IMG/VR virus record: IMGVR_UViG_3300032050_000004
Location: 62,001 to 126,000 of that record
DNA: 64,000 nucleotides
Direction: 5' to 3' (one strand)
From: a virus
This document shows, piece after piece, positions 8,145 to 16,613 of the stretch (position 1 is the first letter of the stretch; each line of letters begins with the position of its first letter). Both the position numbers and the translations under genes were made by a program. The notes under the pieces are model-generated. The model ran no database searches. It had not been told where the DNA came from and saw nothing but the letters and a program-made list of their open reading frames with translations.

Positions 8145-9146
8145 TTAATTTATTTTGAAATCTTCTAATTCTAAAGTCAATGAATCAAAATTTTTTCTTT
8201 TAATATCTATTTTGTAATTATTCTTAACTTTTTTGGACATTTTTTTATTTAACTTATAAGTTGAATTAATGATAATGTTATTTGGAATCATCTTAAATAA
8301 ACTTGATACATACTTAATCATAAAAACGTTAAATAATATCTTCTTTTCTAAATCTATGTTATCTTCAATAACATTATAATCAGCAATTAAATTCACTTTA
8401 TATTTAGGAACATAAACAATTTCTTCATACCAATTAACTGCATCTAGATCGTTATTTTTCCTGAAATTTTCTAGAAGAATTTCATACTCCATACCGGTTT
8501 CATAATAGTTTTGAAGAAACCATTTTACCCTATCCTCAAAATTAATTTCTTCACAAAATATTTTAATATATAATAAATTATTTTTTATTAATCTATCATC
8601 GAAATTATTTAGATTATAGAAATTTAATACATGAAACCCTCCAACAGGATCAGTTGCTAAAGAATTAATAATTTGTTTGAACTGGTCTTTACCTTTTTTT
8701 GAAATTGTTCCTTTGTCTTCACTGTCAAAATTAATTTCTATCCCCCAATTTCTAAATTCTATAGAATCGCTCATACCAAAATCACCCCAAATATTTGAAA
8801 ATTCTGGATCTGTTTTGATTTTAGCTAAAAATTCTAATTGTGTAAATTTTTCGAGTTGTTTCCAATTACTAAACCAGCCATGAAAAAATTCAGATTCTTC
8901 AATTATATCACTAAGTTCATAGTGTTTTATTAGACTATCTATTTCGATACAATATTTCTTATATAAAATATCGATGAAACCATGATGGTTATTTTCTAAT
9001 AGATACTTTGAATTATTAGTTCCATTGAAAAACCAAATAAACTCAACTAAATTTTCTCTAACTTCACGATACTCTAGCGATAATTCTAACGGTTCAGAAC
9101 AGTTTATTTTTTTACGAAAATTAAGTTCTTTATTATTTTTAGACAT
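8145..9146 (-). CDS. Thymidylate-synthase-like protein lacking catalytic residues
   Basis: 333 residues. It aligns by eye along its length with the thyA product at 5396-6535. VRENLVEFIWFFNGTNNSKYL matches VVTELLWFLRGNTNVKFL; FSNIWGDFG matches FLNEFGDLG; VLNFYNLNNF matches IVNSWNISDI; IKYVSSLFKMIPNNIIIN matches LNILAQVFDMVPKKLIAN. In a gapless stretch the catalytic Cys is replaced by Asn190 and the phosphate-binding Arg pair by Gly-Phe; the LPPC loop, QRS and GDTH motifs are also gone. It shares the first thyA insertion, so it likely arose by duplication in a phage lineage. Probably not a synthase: perhaps a regulatory partner or inhibitor. Overlaps the next gene's stop by one base. Confidence 0.75.
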   Translation of the reverse strand: MSKNNKELNFRKKINCSEPLELSLEYREVRENLVEFIWFFNGTNNSKYLLENNHHGFIDILYKKYCIEIDSLIKHYELSDIIEESEFFHGWFSNWKQLEKFTQLEFLAKIKTDPEFSNIWGDFGMSDSIEFRNWGIEINFDSEDKGTISKKGKDQFKQIINSLATDPVGGFHVLNFYNLNNFDDRLIKNNLLYIKIFCEEINFEDRVKWFLQNYYETGMEYEILLENFRKNNDLDAVNWYEEIVYVPKYKVNLIADYNVIEDNIDLEKKILFNVFMIKYVSSLFKMIPNNIIINSTYKLNKKMSKKVKNNYKIDIKRKNFDSLTLELEDFKIN

Positions 9147-9460
9147 TATAATTCTTGGGCACTCTCATCATTAGACTGAGTATCTTTATCGTTTTGAGCA
9201 GCATTATTGACTGCATTAAGAGCTTCAATTCTTAGTTTATTTCTCAAAACAAAATCGAATATAGTAAGTTGCTTTCCGTCTTCATCCAATATAACATTTG
9301 ATACAGGTATACCTCTAAGATCTTCACCAATTTTAGCAACTACAACTAATTCAAAATCTAATTTTTCTTCTGGAATCTGATTGATGATTTCTTTGAATTT
9401 TCTAATTGAAAGCACATCTTGGTCTGAAGCTGCTGTGTAATAGTTCGTTAATTTTTCCAT
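9146..9460 (-). CDS. Hypothetical protein
   Basis: 104 residues. A compact alpha/beta part (FELVVVAKIGEDLRGIPVSNVIL) is followed by an Asn/Asp/Gln-rich flexible tail (NDKDTQSNDESAQEL). Not recognised. One-base overlap with the start of the thymidylate-synthase-like gene indicates co-translation. Confidence 0.65.
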   Translation of the reverse strand: MEKLTNYYTAASDQDVLSIRKFKEIINQIPEEKLDFELVVVAKIGEDLRGIPVSNVILDEDGKQLTIFDFVLRNKLRIEALNAVNNAAQNDKDTQSNDESAQEL

Positions 9461-9516
9461 TTTTATTTATTTTTTTATAGGTTTTTAAATTTAATAAATT
9501 TTTTAATAAAAGTCAA

Positions 9517-9846
9517 TTAATTCTGGTATAAATACTCCCATAGAAATTCTTTAATATCTTCTTCAAATCCAAATTTAACTTTATCTAATTCTCTTTTTTT
9601 AAGATCATAGTAATATTTAGTAAAATCATGTAAAATTTCTTCAACATCAAAATCTTCAAACTGCCCTTGAATAAACTTCATTCTAATAAGTTCAAATGAA
9701 CTAACTTTAACAAATTGGGGTTTATTGCTTATTGATATAATAGACCTTATATACAAGTTCATGAGCTTTTTATGAAAGCTATCAGGTACGTTTAAAAATA
9801 ACTGCTTTGAACTATCTGAAAATATTTCTATAAGAATCATGCTCAT
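9517..9846 (-). CDS. Hypothetical protein
   Basis: 109 residues, mixed helical, ending in an acidic and aromatic segment (EEDIKEFLWEYLYQN). Two in-frame ATGs (residues 1 and 3). A TATTTAT octamer on the minus strand abuts the first ATG, so the transcript may be nearly leaderless. No family recognised. Confidence 0.6.
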   Translation of the reverse strand: MSMILIEIFSDSSKQLFLNVPDSFHKKLMNLYIRSIISISNKPQFVKVSSFELIRMKFIQGQFEDFDVEEILHDFTKYYYDLKKRELDKVKFGFEEDIKEFLWEYLYQN

Positions 9847-9890
9847 AAATAAGATTTTAAAAAAAAATCTTTATTTATAAAAAAAATTAC

Positions 9891-10199
9891 ATGTATAAAG
9901 GCACGATTAGTTCACTGTATGATAATCCTTTCAAATTAAATTTTAAATCAGAAGAATTACCTTTTGGTTTTATACATAAAATAAAGAATGAGGTATATGT
10001 ACTTTCAGATCAAGGAAAACGAAAGATTTCCATAAGAATAGAATCAGACCAAGAAATACTATACATAAAAACTGGTCAATTAATTGTTACTTATGATATA
10101 GATAAATTAAAAGTAAAATCTATACTTAAGAATGTCACGATAAAGAAAGCAAATGAGCCTGAGTTATATGATTTAGTTTTTGATCAAATTTCTTTTTGA
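9891..10199 (+). CDS. Hypothetical protein
   Basis: 102 residues, predicted mostly beta strand (KISIRIESDQEILYIK, LIVTYDIDKLKVKSI). TTATTTATA lies at 9871-9879, about 11 bases before the ATG, matching the late-type octamer. It begins a short plus-strand pair with the next gene. No known domain recognised. Confidence 0.65.
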   Translation: MYKGTISSLYDNPFKLNFKSEELPFGFIHKIKNEVYVLSDQGKRKISIRIESDQEILYIKTGQLIVTYDIDKLKVKSILKNVTIKKANEPELYDLVFDQISF

Positions 10200-10231
10200 T
10201 TTTGTAATAATGACTTTAAAGTGTTAAGTTT

Positions 10232-10633
10232 ATGAAATTACTTTCATTATCTATGTTGAATAAAAATTTTAAAGTTGGGGATTCAGTTTCATTGTACTAT
10301 GATAACAACTTAATTGCTAAGGGAATTATTTACATTTATGGCTCAATACCAATTGAGAAATTTTATTTGAGAAAGTATTCCAGTTTCAATAACAAATACG
10401 ACATAAATAATATGAATGATGTATATGAAGATGCTTTGGTTTTGATTGATAATAATAATGCTGAAAAACTAATTGTACTTACTCTTGAAAATGATGATCA
10501 TAAATTATTTGTCTGGAATGATATTTTCGATAATGATAAAGATTTTAAATATCAGAAGATACCAAATTTAAGTTCGATCAACATTGTTCACAATGAAGTA
10601 ATATTGACTGAAATATTCTATCAGATAAAATAA
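10232..10633 (+). CDS. Hypothetical protein
   Basis: 133 residues. N-terminus NKNFKVGDSVSLYYDNNLIAKGIIYIYG resembles a small SH3-like or KOW-type beta barrel; the remainder is rich in Asn and Asp. No firm family. It ends at a strong bidirectional terminator. Confidence 0.65.
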   Translation: MKLLSLSMLNKNFKVGDSVSLYYDNNLIAKGIIYIYGSIPIEKFYLRKYSSFNNKYDINNMNDVYEDALVLIDNNNAEKLIVLTLENDDHKLFVWNDIFDNDKDFKYQKIPNLSSINIVHNEVILTEIFYQIK

Positions 10634-10662
10634 AAAAAGAGGGAAAATTTTCCCTCTTTTTT
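10633..10662. terminator. Bidirectional terminator
   Basis: Near-perfect palindrome AAAGAGGGAAAA / TTTTCCCTCTTT flanked by A and T runs, placed between convergent genes ending at 10633 (plus) and 10683 (minus). Confidence 0.9.
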
Positions 10663-10682
10663 CTTTCAACTTATTTCGTGAT

Positions 10683-11498
10683 TTAGTTTTTTGTAAACCT
10701 AACACGATTGCCTCGTTTATGGAAATTAAAGATCTCCTCAAGAAGCATAAGGTATTGCTCTGTATTAGCACATCTTACCATATTTCGTTGTTGCATAGCA
10801 ACCTTTTTAAGCATTTCAGAGTGGTCATATTCTGGGTGCTTCAAAAGCGATAATACAGCATAGACAAAAGATTTACGTCTGTAGCCTTTATAAAACTCGG
10901 CAAATTGAGAAACTTTTTGTGCTGCGATTTCAGCTTCCTCTAAAGATTTGATCTTCAAATTACCATCATTGAATATTTTTGAGAAATTAGATGTACTTCC
11001 CATCAAAAAAGCCAAACTTTCTTGGTGACCAAACCCATATTTAGCACGAAAATCTTTGTATTTGATGTAGTCCTCAATTCCCTGTCCACAGTAACACTTT
11101 AAATAGTCGTCTACATTCCAGTTTTTCATGTGGGTATTAAGCTTCTGAATTTCTTTAATACCATAACCGGGGTTAATGATGTAGTAAACTGGCATATTAA
11201 GCTGTTTACATACTTCGAGTCGATGTTGACCATCAATAACTTGATTTTTCTCATTAACGATGATGGGAATAACAAGTTGTTTTTCTTCGAAAGACTTTTT
11301 AAGTCTATGAAGGTGACCCGGATGGACCATTCTATTTCCATCCATTAATTTGAATTGATCATAGTTAAAGGTTGAATAGACTTTTCCAACCTCTTGATTG
11401 ATAGGTTCTTGCCTAACGGTTAATGTAGTCAATTTTTCCATCAAATCAGTTTTCTGGATACCTTGCTCGTGGGAGCTAGTTTTTTGATTTTCAGTCAT
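10683..11498 (-). CDS. ParB-like nuclease-domain protein
   Basis: 271 residues. Residues about 50-100 carry a ParB N-terminal-like fold: MVHPGHLHRLKKSFEEK, then VIPIIVNEKNQVIDGQHRLEVCKQL, with the conserved D-G-Q-H-R. The remainder is helical. Proteins of this type are common in Bacteroidetes phages and plasmids; some ParB-like proteins bind CTP or act as nucleases, others regulate DNA. No HTH is obvious. It stands alone, with its own terminator and a roughly 145-base AT-rich upstream region. Confidence 0.75.
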   Translation of the reverse strand: MTENQKTSSHEQGIQKTDLMEKLTTLTVRQEPINQEVGKVYSTFNYDQFKLMDGNRMVHPGHLHRLKKSFEEKQLVIPIIVNEKNQVIDGQHRLEVCKQLNMPVYYIINPGYGIKEIQKLNTHMKNWNVDDYLKCYCGQGIEDYIKYKDFRAKYGFGHQESLAFLMGSTSNFSKIFNDGNLKIKSLEEAEIAAQKVSQFAEFYKGYRRKSFVYAVLSLLKHPEYDHSEMLKKVAMQQRNMVRCANTEQYLMLLEEIFNFHKRGNRVRFTKN

Positions 11499-11620
11499 TT
11501 TTGCTTTTTTTAAGTGATTTTTAAATAGTTTGATTTTACAAGTTTGAGAATTTAAACGTAAATCACCAAATAAAAGTTACAGAATTTTTTAAGAATTTTT
11601 TTAAATTAAAAAAAACGACT

Positions 11621-11628
11621 TATTTATA
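11621..11628 (+). promoter_or_regulatory. Late-type promoter octamer TATTTATA
   Basis: TATTTATA 16 bases before the ATG at 11645. Same word and similar spacing as upstream of many head-type genes in the window. Confidence 0.5.
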
Positions 11629-11644
11629 AGAAAAATAAGCAGTT

Positions 11645-11809
11645 ATGGCAAAGAAAACTTCAGGTTCAAAATCTAACACGGCAAATTTAGCCAGTAAATT
11701 TGCTAATAGACCAAAAGCAAAGAGGCCCGGTATTCATTCAAAAAAGAAAAACTCAAGCCTTAAAAGTTCAAAAAACTACAAAAAATCGTATAGGGGTCAA
11801 GGAAGATAA
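11645..11809 (+). CDS. Small basic phage protein
   Basis: 54 residues, very rich in Lys, Ser and Asn. The C-terminal half reads KRPGIHSKKKNSSLKSS then NYKKSYRGQGR; I recall this RPG-(V/I)-H ... RGQGR pattern as recurring in Bacteroidetes phages. The charge suggests nucleic-acid binding or packaging in the head. Found by reading; the gene is preceded by a TATTTATA octamer with 16-base spacing. Confidence 0.75.
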   Translation: MAKKTSGSKSNTANLASKFANRPKAKRPGIHSKKKNSSLKSSKNYKKSYRGQGR

Positions 11810-11811
11810 AT

Positions 11812-12039
11812 CTATTTTGATTTACTTATGATTTCGTTTGTAAGTTTAAGGTAATTGAATATTTCTTTTCCTAGATCATGGTATAAAACAAATTCCAAAG
11901 GTTTATTACAGAAGCGGTTCCAAATATTTAAAATATAATCATCTGTATATTCAAAAGAATTACACAATTCTTTAAACTCTTCAAAACAAATGTCATTTTT
12001 TATAGACAGACATATGTTAACATATTGTTTATGTGTCAT
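11812..12039 (-). CDS. Hypothetical protein
   Basis: 75 residues, helical, acidic and aromatic (FEEFKELCNSFEYTDDYILNIWNRF). Stop lies three bases from the convergent small basic gene. Start of a six-gene run of short minus-strand genes ending upstream at 13102. Not recognised. Confidence 0.6.
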   Translation of the reverse strand: MTHKQYVNICLSIKNDICFEEFKELCNSFEYTDDYILNIWNRFCNKPLEFVLYHDLGKEIFNYLKLTNEIISKSK

Positions 12040-12048
12040 TTTATTTTT

Positions 12049-12339
12049 TTAAATCATTTTAGTAAAACACAATTCCTCAGAACCTTGAGTTTGTTGTTTT
12101 TTGATTTTAATCATACTGGTAAAATCTTTTGGTTTCACATAAACCATTTCAAAGTTATTTTTACTGATACAATGTTTATGCATAAATTCAAAGTCTTCAG
12201 AACAGGCTATTGAATTGGATTCAAGGTCCGTAGAATCTATATTTTTATGACAAAAAAAACATTTTTTGTTTGTTTTTAAAACATAGTTGTGATCATAAGA
12301 AATAGGAAGGCCGTCTATTATATTTTTTCTGTTACTCAT
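12049..12339 (-). CDS. Small putative zinc-binding protein
   Basis: 96 residues. Cys/His pattern CFFCHKN ... SIAC ... MHKHC could form one zinc site. The C-terminus is basic. No known family recognised; may bind nucleic acid or a host protein. Confidence 0.6.
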   Translation of the reverse strand: MSNRKNIIDGLPISYDHNYVLKTNKKCFFCHKNIDSTDLESNSIACSEDFEFMHKHCISKNNFEMVYVKPKDFTSMIKIKKQQTQGSEELCFTKMI

Positions 12340-12344
12340 AGAAT

Positions 12345-12716
12345 TTAAGTATTTATTAGTTTTTTTCCCGTGGTAATTATTGACTCTGATATCCTCAGAT
12401 ATTTTTTTATTTCTTTATTTTTAAGATCAATTGAGTCAATATCAAGCATAATTAAACAAAGACAATCAATCCATTCTATCATGATATTTAAATCGTCTTT
12501 GTTGATTTTTATTATTTCATTTTTTAAGTTGATTTTTTTTAGAAGTGACTCAAATTTAGGATTCATTGACAATACAACACCCTCACTATTTTGCATGATA
12601 GTAATCAGTTTCTGATAAAATAATATGCTCATAGAGAAAAAAAATTCATAATTTTCATCTTTATCAATTATGTAAAAATCATCTATTTTCTCTATTTTAG
12701 TTTTGATTTTAGCCAT
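12345..12716 (-). CDS. Hypothetical protein
   Basis: 123 residues, alternating Ile/Lys-rich helices (KINLKNEIIKINKDDLNIM). No domain recognised. Its ATG overlaps the stop of the upstream gene by one base, so the pair is co-transcribed from the promoter at 13107-13137. Confidence 0.6.
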   Translation of the reverse strand: MAKIKTKIEKIDDFYIIDKDENYEFFFSMSILFYQKLITIMQNSEGVVLSMNPKFESLLKKINLKNEIIKINKDDLNIMIEWIDCLCLIMLDIDSIDLKNKEIKKYLRISESIITTGKKLINT

Positions 12717-13102
12717 TAATAAATTAGTTCTTCCGGGAATTCATCATAACTTCTAGAAAAATCTGGTCTTATTTTTCCTGTTTGTGGTATATTGGTAATA
12801 TTTTTATTTTTATTATCACCGGGTTCTGTATATGGTGAAATACCTATAGCAATTTTTTCCTCAAAAAATTTTCCTGTTTTCTGTGATATTAGTCCTTTGA
12901 AATCGAATTCAACTTTTACCTTTTCTTCAATTTGAAAGTTATTTATTACATTTAATTGAGGTTCATAAAAAACGAATTTGATCAACTGATCTTTATTCTT
13001 AGAATCAAGATATTTTACATAAAAAGGTTTTTTTACATACGAAGAGGGTCCATTCGTATTTTCTAATTCACCAATTGAATGTAGAATACCTATAAGTTGC
13101 AT
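12716..13102 (-). CDS. Hypothetical protein
   Basis: 128 residues. Beta-rich N-terminal two-thirds (VKYLDSKNKDQLIKFVFYEP; VKVEFDFKGLI), which could be an OB-like fold, then a Pro/Asn linker and an acidic end. First gene after a host-type promoter, suggesting early expression. Family unknown. Confidence 0.6.
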   Translation of the reverse strand: MQLIGILHSIGELENTNGPSSYVKKPFYVKYLDSKNKDQLIKFVFYEPQLNVINNFQIEEKVKVEFDFKGLISQKTGKFFEEKIAIGISPYTEPGDNKNKNITNIPQTGKIRPDFSRSYDEFPEELIY

Positions 13103-13106
13103 TGGA

Positions 13107-13137
13107 CAAATATAATGAATCTTATCTCATAAAACAA
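13107..13137 (-). promoter_or_regulatory. Host-type (Bacteroidetes) promoter
   Basis: On the minus strand TTG (13135-13137), 20 bases, then TATATTTG (13107-13114), directly upstream of the ATG at 13102. It fits the known Bacteroidetes -33/-7 consensus TTG ... TAnnTTTG. Confidence 0.65.
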
Positions 13138-13215
13138 AAAAAAATTATAATTTATTAGAAATATTGTTTATTATTCAAAATTTATTATTTTTTCTATTAT
13201 TTATAATTAAATATC

Positions 13216-13449
13216 ATGGATAGTCAAGATAATACATCGATGTCTGAACTTAACAATCTTGTAAATATGATTGTAGACTATTATTGTTTTAAAAATAATA
13301 TTTTTGACGACGATCAAGAAGAAGATGAGAAGTGGAAAAAAGGTACAAAGTATGATGAATCTAACGATGAAATAATACCTAATAAAATTGATACACTTAT
13401 CGAAAAAGTATTTGTCCATCAGTTAAATAAGTTTTCTAAAGATAAATGA
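13216..13449 (+). CDS. Acidic hypothetical protein
   Basis: 77 residues with an acidic centre (DDDQEEDEKW). TATTTATA at 13198-13205 precedes the ATG by about ten bases. ATGA overlap with the next gene shows coupling. Not recognised. Confidence 0.65.
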   Translation: MDSQDNTSMSELNNLVNMIVDYYCFKNNIFDDDQEEDEKWKKGTKYDESNDEIIPNKIDTLIEKVFVHQLNKFSKDK

Positions 13450-13721
13450 AAATTACAAAAGAGGAATTAAGAAAATTAATTTATGAGCAATTTTTTAATA
13501 CTTTGAATGAAGATTCAAGGTCGCATAAGGTTTCTATAGATGAACCTGTTTTAAAAATTAATGAAAATCTTAATGAAAGTTTTGATATAATTGAAGATCA
13601 AAATTTAATTAAGGATTCGGAGACAAAAATTCAAGAACTCAAAAGTATAAACGAGGAAATAAAAAGAATGAAACAACTAGTTGATTTTAGAAGTCCTCTT
13701 TTGTCTGATAATAATTTGTAA
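13446..13721 (+). CDS. Small protein with head-targeting-like N-terminus
   Basis: 91 residues. Starts MKITKEELRKLIYEQFF, a basic amphipathic helix ending in hydrophobic-hydrophobic-x-Glu (L-I-Y-E), the pattern cut by T4-type prohead proteases. Further on are EIKRMKQLVDF, similar to the RM-x-x-LAGL element of other proteins here, and repeats of N-E-(N/S). Coupled to the preceding gene by ATGA. Probably a head-internal or core protein by inference. Confidence 0.7.
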   Translation: MKITKEELRKLIYEQFFNTLNEDSRSHKVSIDEPVLKINENLNESFDIIEDQNLIKDSETKIQELKSINEEIKRMKQLVDFRSPLLSDNNL

Positions 13722-13750
13722 TTTTTAAATTTTTATTTTATTTTTATTTC

Positions 13751-14287
13751 ATGGAAATCTATAATTTATTGGACAATAAATTTGAGAATATATTGTCTGG
13801 TGTTTGCCTTACCACCCTAAGAGATAACAATAAATCAATTATAAAGAAATATGATTCAATAAGCGAAAACGATTTTATTGATATCAAAGATGATTTTTTT
13901 ATTTACATTCAAAATTTTTTGTTTCTGAAAGGATATCATAATATATCTGTAACTGAAAATGTTGTTCACGCAAGAAAAGATGATATTGATTATGATTTTT
14001 TAGTCGATTTTGATTGGAGTTTAGATCATAATCAAATGAAAATAAAGTTTTTTGACAAAGGGTCAAATTCTGGTATCTCTAATTTTGATGGTAAGTATTT
14101 TTTTCTAGTTTCAATAAATAAAAACCTTCTTTATCTGATTAATTGTGAAAAGCTTAAAAAACAAGTTAAAGAGGATAAGCAACAGTTTAGAATTTTGACT
14201 GAACAAGTCGATCTTTTCAAATCTAAATTTATAGAATTTGACTTAAATAGTATAGGTCAAAAAATTAAGGTTTTTTCCTTAAAATAA
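13751..14287 (+). CDS. Hypothetical protein
   Basis: 178 residues. Sequence such as VHARKDDIDYDFLVDFDWSL and YFFLVSINKNLLYLINCEKL suggests a restriction-endonuclease-like alpha/beta core (D ... D-x-x-L-V-x-x-D), but no definite PD-(D/E)xK motif. Unknown function. Confidence 0.6.
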   Translation: MEIYNLLDNKFENILSGVCLTTLRDNNKSIIKKYDSISENDFIDIKDDFFIYIQNFLFLKGYHNISVTENVVHARKDDIDYDFLVDFDWSLDHNQMKIKFFDKGSNSGISNFDGKYFFLVSINKNLLYLINCEKLKKQVKEDKQQFRILTEQVDLFKSKFIEFDLNSIGQKIKVFSLK

Positions 14288-14321
14288 TTAAAAAATAATA
14301 TAATTCGTACTATTTATTGGT

Positions 14322-15056
14322 ATGAATATTTTCGAGATATCGGAAGAAGATGTAATTATCCCAAATAAGTTTATTCAGGATGATTTAAATCCCTCTTTAT
14401 GGATTAAAGATAAAGATGGATATAAATTAAAACCGGAGGTAAGGGAAAAATTATTGATAATAGCTAAAGAATTCTATAATTATCTTGAAATTGATGCTGA
14501 TTATGAAGATATATACTTTATAGGGAGCATGGCTTCTTATAATTGGACATCTAAAAGCGACATTGATCTTCACTTACTGTTTGATTATAAAAAAATTAAC
14601 AAAAACACTTCTTTGGTAGAAAAATATTTCGATATAAAGAAAAAATATTGGAATGATTCACATGATATCAAAATATATGGAATAGATGTTGAATTGAGTT
14701 GTCAAGAGCTAAACGCACCATTTTATTCAAAAGCGGTTTTTTCAATTAAGAAAAATAAGTGGTTAAATTTTCCTGACAAAGCTAAATTCAGCATTGATAA
14801 ACAAGCTTTAGTTTCTAAAATAGTTAATATAGCCAATCAAATAGAAGATCTCGAAAAGACAAAAGACATCGAAAAAATTATTGATAAGTCGAAAAAAATT
14901 AAAGATAAAATTAAGAAAATGAGAAAGTCTGGTCTTGAAAAAGGCGGGGAATTCTCTATAGAAAATTTAGCATTTAAGTATCTCAGAAATAAAAATTACA
15001 TAGGCACATTAATGAAATTAAGAAGAGATGCAGTTGATAAAAATCTTTCTTTGTAA
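14322..15056 (+). CDS. Nucleotidyltransferase (pol-beta superfamily)
   Basis: 244 residues. Motif FIGSMASYNWTSKSDIDLHL (about residues 67-86) is the G-S-x(n)-S-D-I-D catalytic signature, with both metal-binding Asp present. A third carboxylate may be in IYGIDVELS. The C-terminal third is helical and Lys-rich (KKIKDKIKKMRKSG). The superfamily transfers NMPs to RNA, proteins or small molecules; substrate unknown. TATTTATT ends only three bases before the ATG, suggesting a leaderless transcript. Adjacent, two bases apart, to an HExxH protease gene. Confidence 0.8.
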   Translation: MNIFEISEEDVIIPNKFIQDDLNPSLWIKDKDGYKLKPEVREKLLIIAKEFYNYLEIDADYEDIYFIGSMASYNWTSKSDIDLHLLFDYKKINKNTSLVEKYFDIKKKYWNDSHDIKIYGIDVELSCQELNAPFYSKAVFSIKKNKWLNFPDKAKFSIDKQALVSKIVNIANQIEDLEKTKDIEKIIDKSKKIKDKIKKMRKSGLEKGGEFSIENLAFKYLRNKNYIGTLMKLRRDAVDKNLSL

Positions 15057-15058
15057 AA

Positions 15059-15760
15059 ATGAAAAAAAATAAAAATATAAAGGAACTAATAAGCGAAATA
15101 AGCGTAACTGATTTATTTATTAAAAGGGTTGCTGAAAAAGCTGATTTGGATATAAGAAAATTTCCGATAGATAAATTAATAAAAGGATTCGGTGAAGAAA
15201 TGGAGCTCCACTTGAGAATGGGTTTAAGCCCTGTGGATACACTAAATATTGTTTATGATAATCTATCAAAAGATATTAATTATTACGACAACATAATCAA
15301 TCTTAACTTTTCAAAGAAAAAAGAATTGACAAAAGAATCTGAAGGGGTTTATAACTATAAGAGATTATCACACATACTGGTAATTAAAAATGGAGTTGAT
15401 AATTTTGATGATAAAAAAAGAGATTTAGTTAAAAAGTTTATAATTTTTGTTTCGCAAAACTTATCTCTAACAAAAGATTGTAAAATTTATTTAAGTGCCA
15501 CTAGAAATAAACATCTTGAGACCACTGCTTCTTATAATCCAAATAATGATGACATTTGGATTTATGTGAAAAATAGAAACATGTTAGGTGATGTGTTAAG
15601 ATCTTTAGCTCATGAAATGATGCATTTCAAACAAAAACTAAGAGGGGAATTACATAAAGATTCAGGAAAAGATGGATCACCTCATGAAAATGAAGCAAAT
15701 ACATTTTCTGGAATTATGATAAGAAAATTCGGAAGAATGTTTCCGGAGATTTATCACTAA
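15059..15760 (+). CDS. Putative zinc metallopeptidase with head-targeting-like N-terminus
   Basis: 233 residues. Catalytic H-E-M-M-H (in RSLAHEMMHFKQ) near residue 185, with a downstream ENEAN that could give the third ligand. The N-terminus KNKNIKELISEISVTDLF matches the L-I-S-E cleavage-like motif of head-targeted proteins. A phage HExxH protein with this N-terminus could act inside the head or be injected. Overlaps the converging gene by four bases. Confidence 0.7.
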   Translation: MKKNKNIKELISEISVTDLFIKRVAEKADLDIRKFPIDKLIKGFGEEMELHLRMGLSPVDTLNIVYDNLSKDINYYDNIINLNFSKKKELTKESEGVYNYKRLSHILVIKNGVDNFDDKKRDLVKKFIIFVSQNLSLTKDCKIYLSATRNKHLETTASYNPNNDDIWIYVKNRNMLGDVLRSLAHEMMHFKQKLRGELHKDSGKDGSPHENEANTFSGIMIRKFGRMFPEIYH

Positions 15761-16608
15761 TTGATTATATCATCTATTATTTTATAAATGAATTTGTAAT
15801 TTAAATCTTTTAATCTTTTCACACCTTCAAAAACGGATTCATCCTTGTTTTTTATATCATCTTTTATTTTATCTAAAATAGTAGTTCCAAAAATTACGTA
15901 CCATTTATAATTTCTTTTTTCTTTTAAGATCGAATTAAGGATTTTATATTGCTCTCCAGTCAAAAAAGAGATATCTAAAATTTCCTTTCTAAAAAAATTA
16001 TAATAGAATTGAATTAGACAATATTCTATTTCTCTCTCTTCAAATAATGTATCAGTAACTACTTCTTTTTCATTGAAATAACAAAAATCAGTTTTGAAAT
16101 TATTAGTCCAAAAACTCAATACTTCATCAATTATAAATCTTGAATTTAAATTGTATTTATGTTTATTTTCTTGTATAAATAAGTTTGCTTCATGCAAAGA
16201 CAGTGCAAATGTTAAAGATACTAATATATAATATTTATTTATTGTATCAATAAATTCATCAGTTAAAACATCAGAATCAATAACAAACTTTTCATTTGAA
16301 AAGATATAGTTTTGACAGTCTTTTTTGTTTTTTTTTACAGTTATACTATGCTCTTTGTTTAAAATATTAATATTTATATTGTATTCTGAATTAAAATCGT
16401 TATATAGATCTTGTTCATTTTTAGAAAGATTTTTTTGATCCTCTACAACCTTGTTGAAAGAATGAAACATAAGATTGTTTATATCCTTTTTAATAAAGTT
16501 TATATGTTTGAGTGGGAAATCTATCTCATCAATTTTATTGGCTATAATTAAATCTGGTTTTATTTTGTTTCTTTTAACTAACTCAGAAAATAATAACGGT
16601 TCATTCAT
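15757..16608 (-). CDS. Hypothetical protein
   Basis: 283 residues using ATG at 16608; a TTG three codons earlier is less likely. Rich in Ile, Asn, Lys and aromatic residues. The beginning (LLFSELVKRNKIKPDLIIAN) and the centre look helical. No recognised family. It follows the dNMP kinase gene by five bases and is probably co-transcribed. Confidence 0.65.
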   Translation of the reverse strand: MNEPLLFSELVKRNKIKPDLIIANKIDEIDFPLKHINFIKKDINNLMFHSFNKVVEDQKNLSKNEQDLYNDFNSEYNININILNKEHSITVKKNKKDCQNYIFSNEKFVIDSDVLTDEFIDTINKYYILVSLTFALSLHEANLFIQENKHKYNLNSRFIIDEVLSFWTNNFKTDFCYFNEKEVVTDTLFEEREIEYCLIQFYYNFFRKEILDISFLTGEQYKILNSILKEKRNYKWYVIFGTTILDKIKDDIKNKDESVFEGVKRLKDLNYKFIYKIIDDIIN

Positions 16609-16613
16609 GATTT

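Noticed and set aside
10568-10771. 67-codon minus-strand frame across the terminator region.
   Set aside because: It overlaps a strong bidirectional terminator and the 3-prime ends of two convergent genes.
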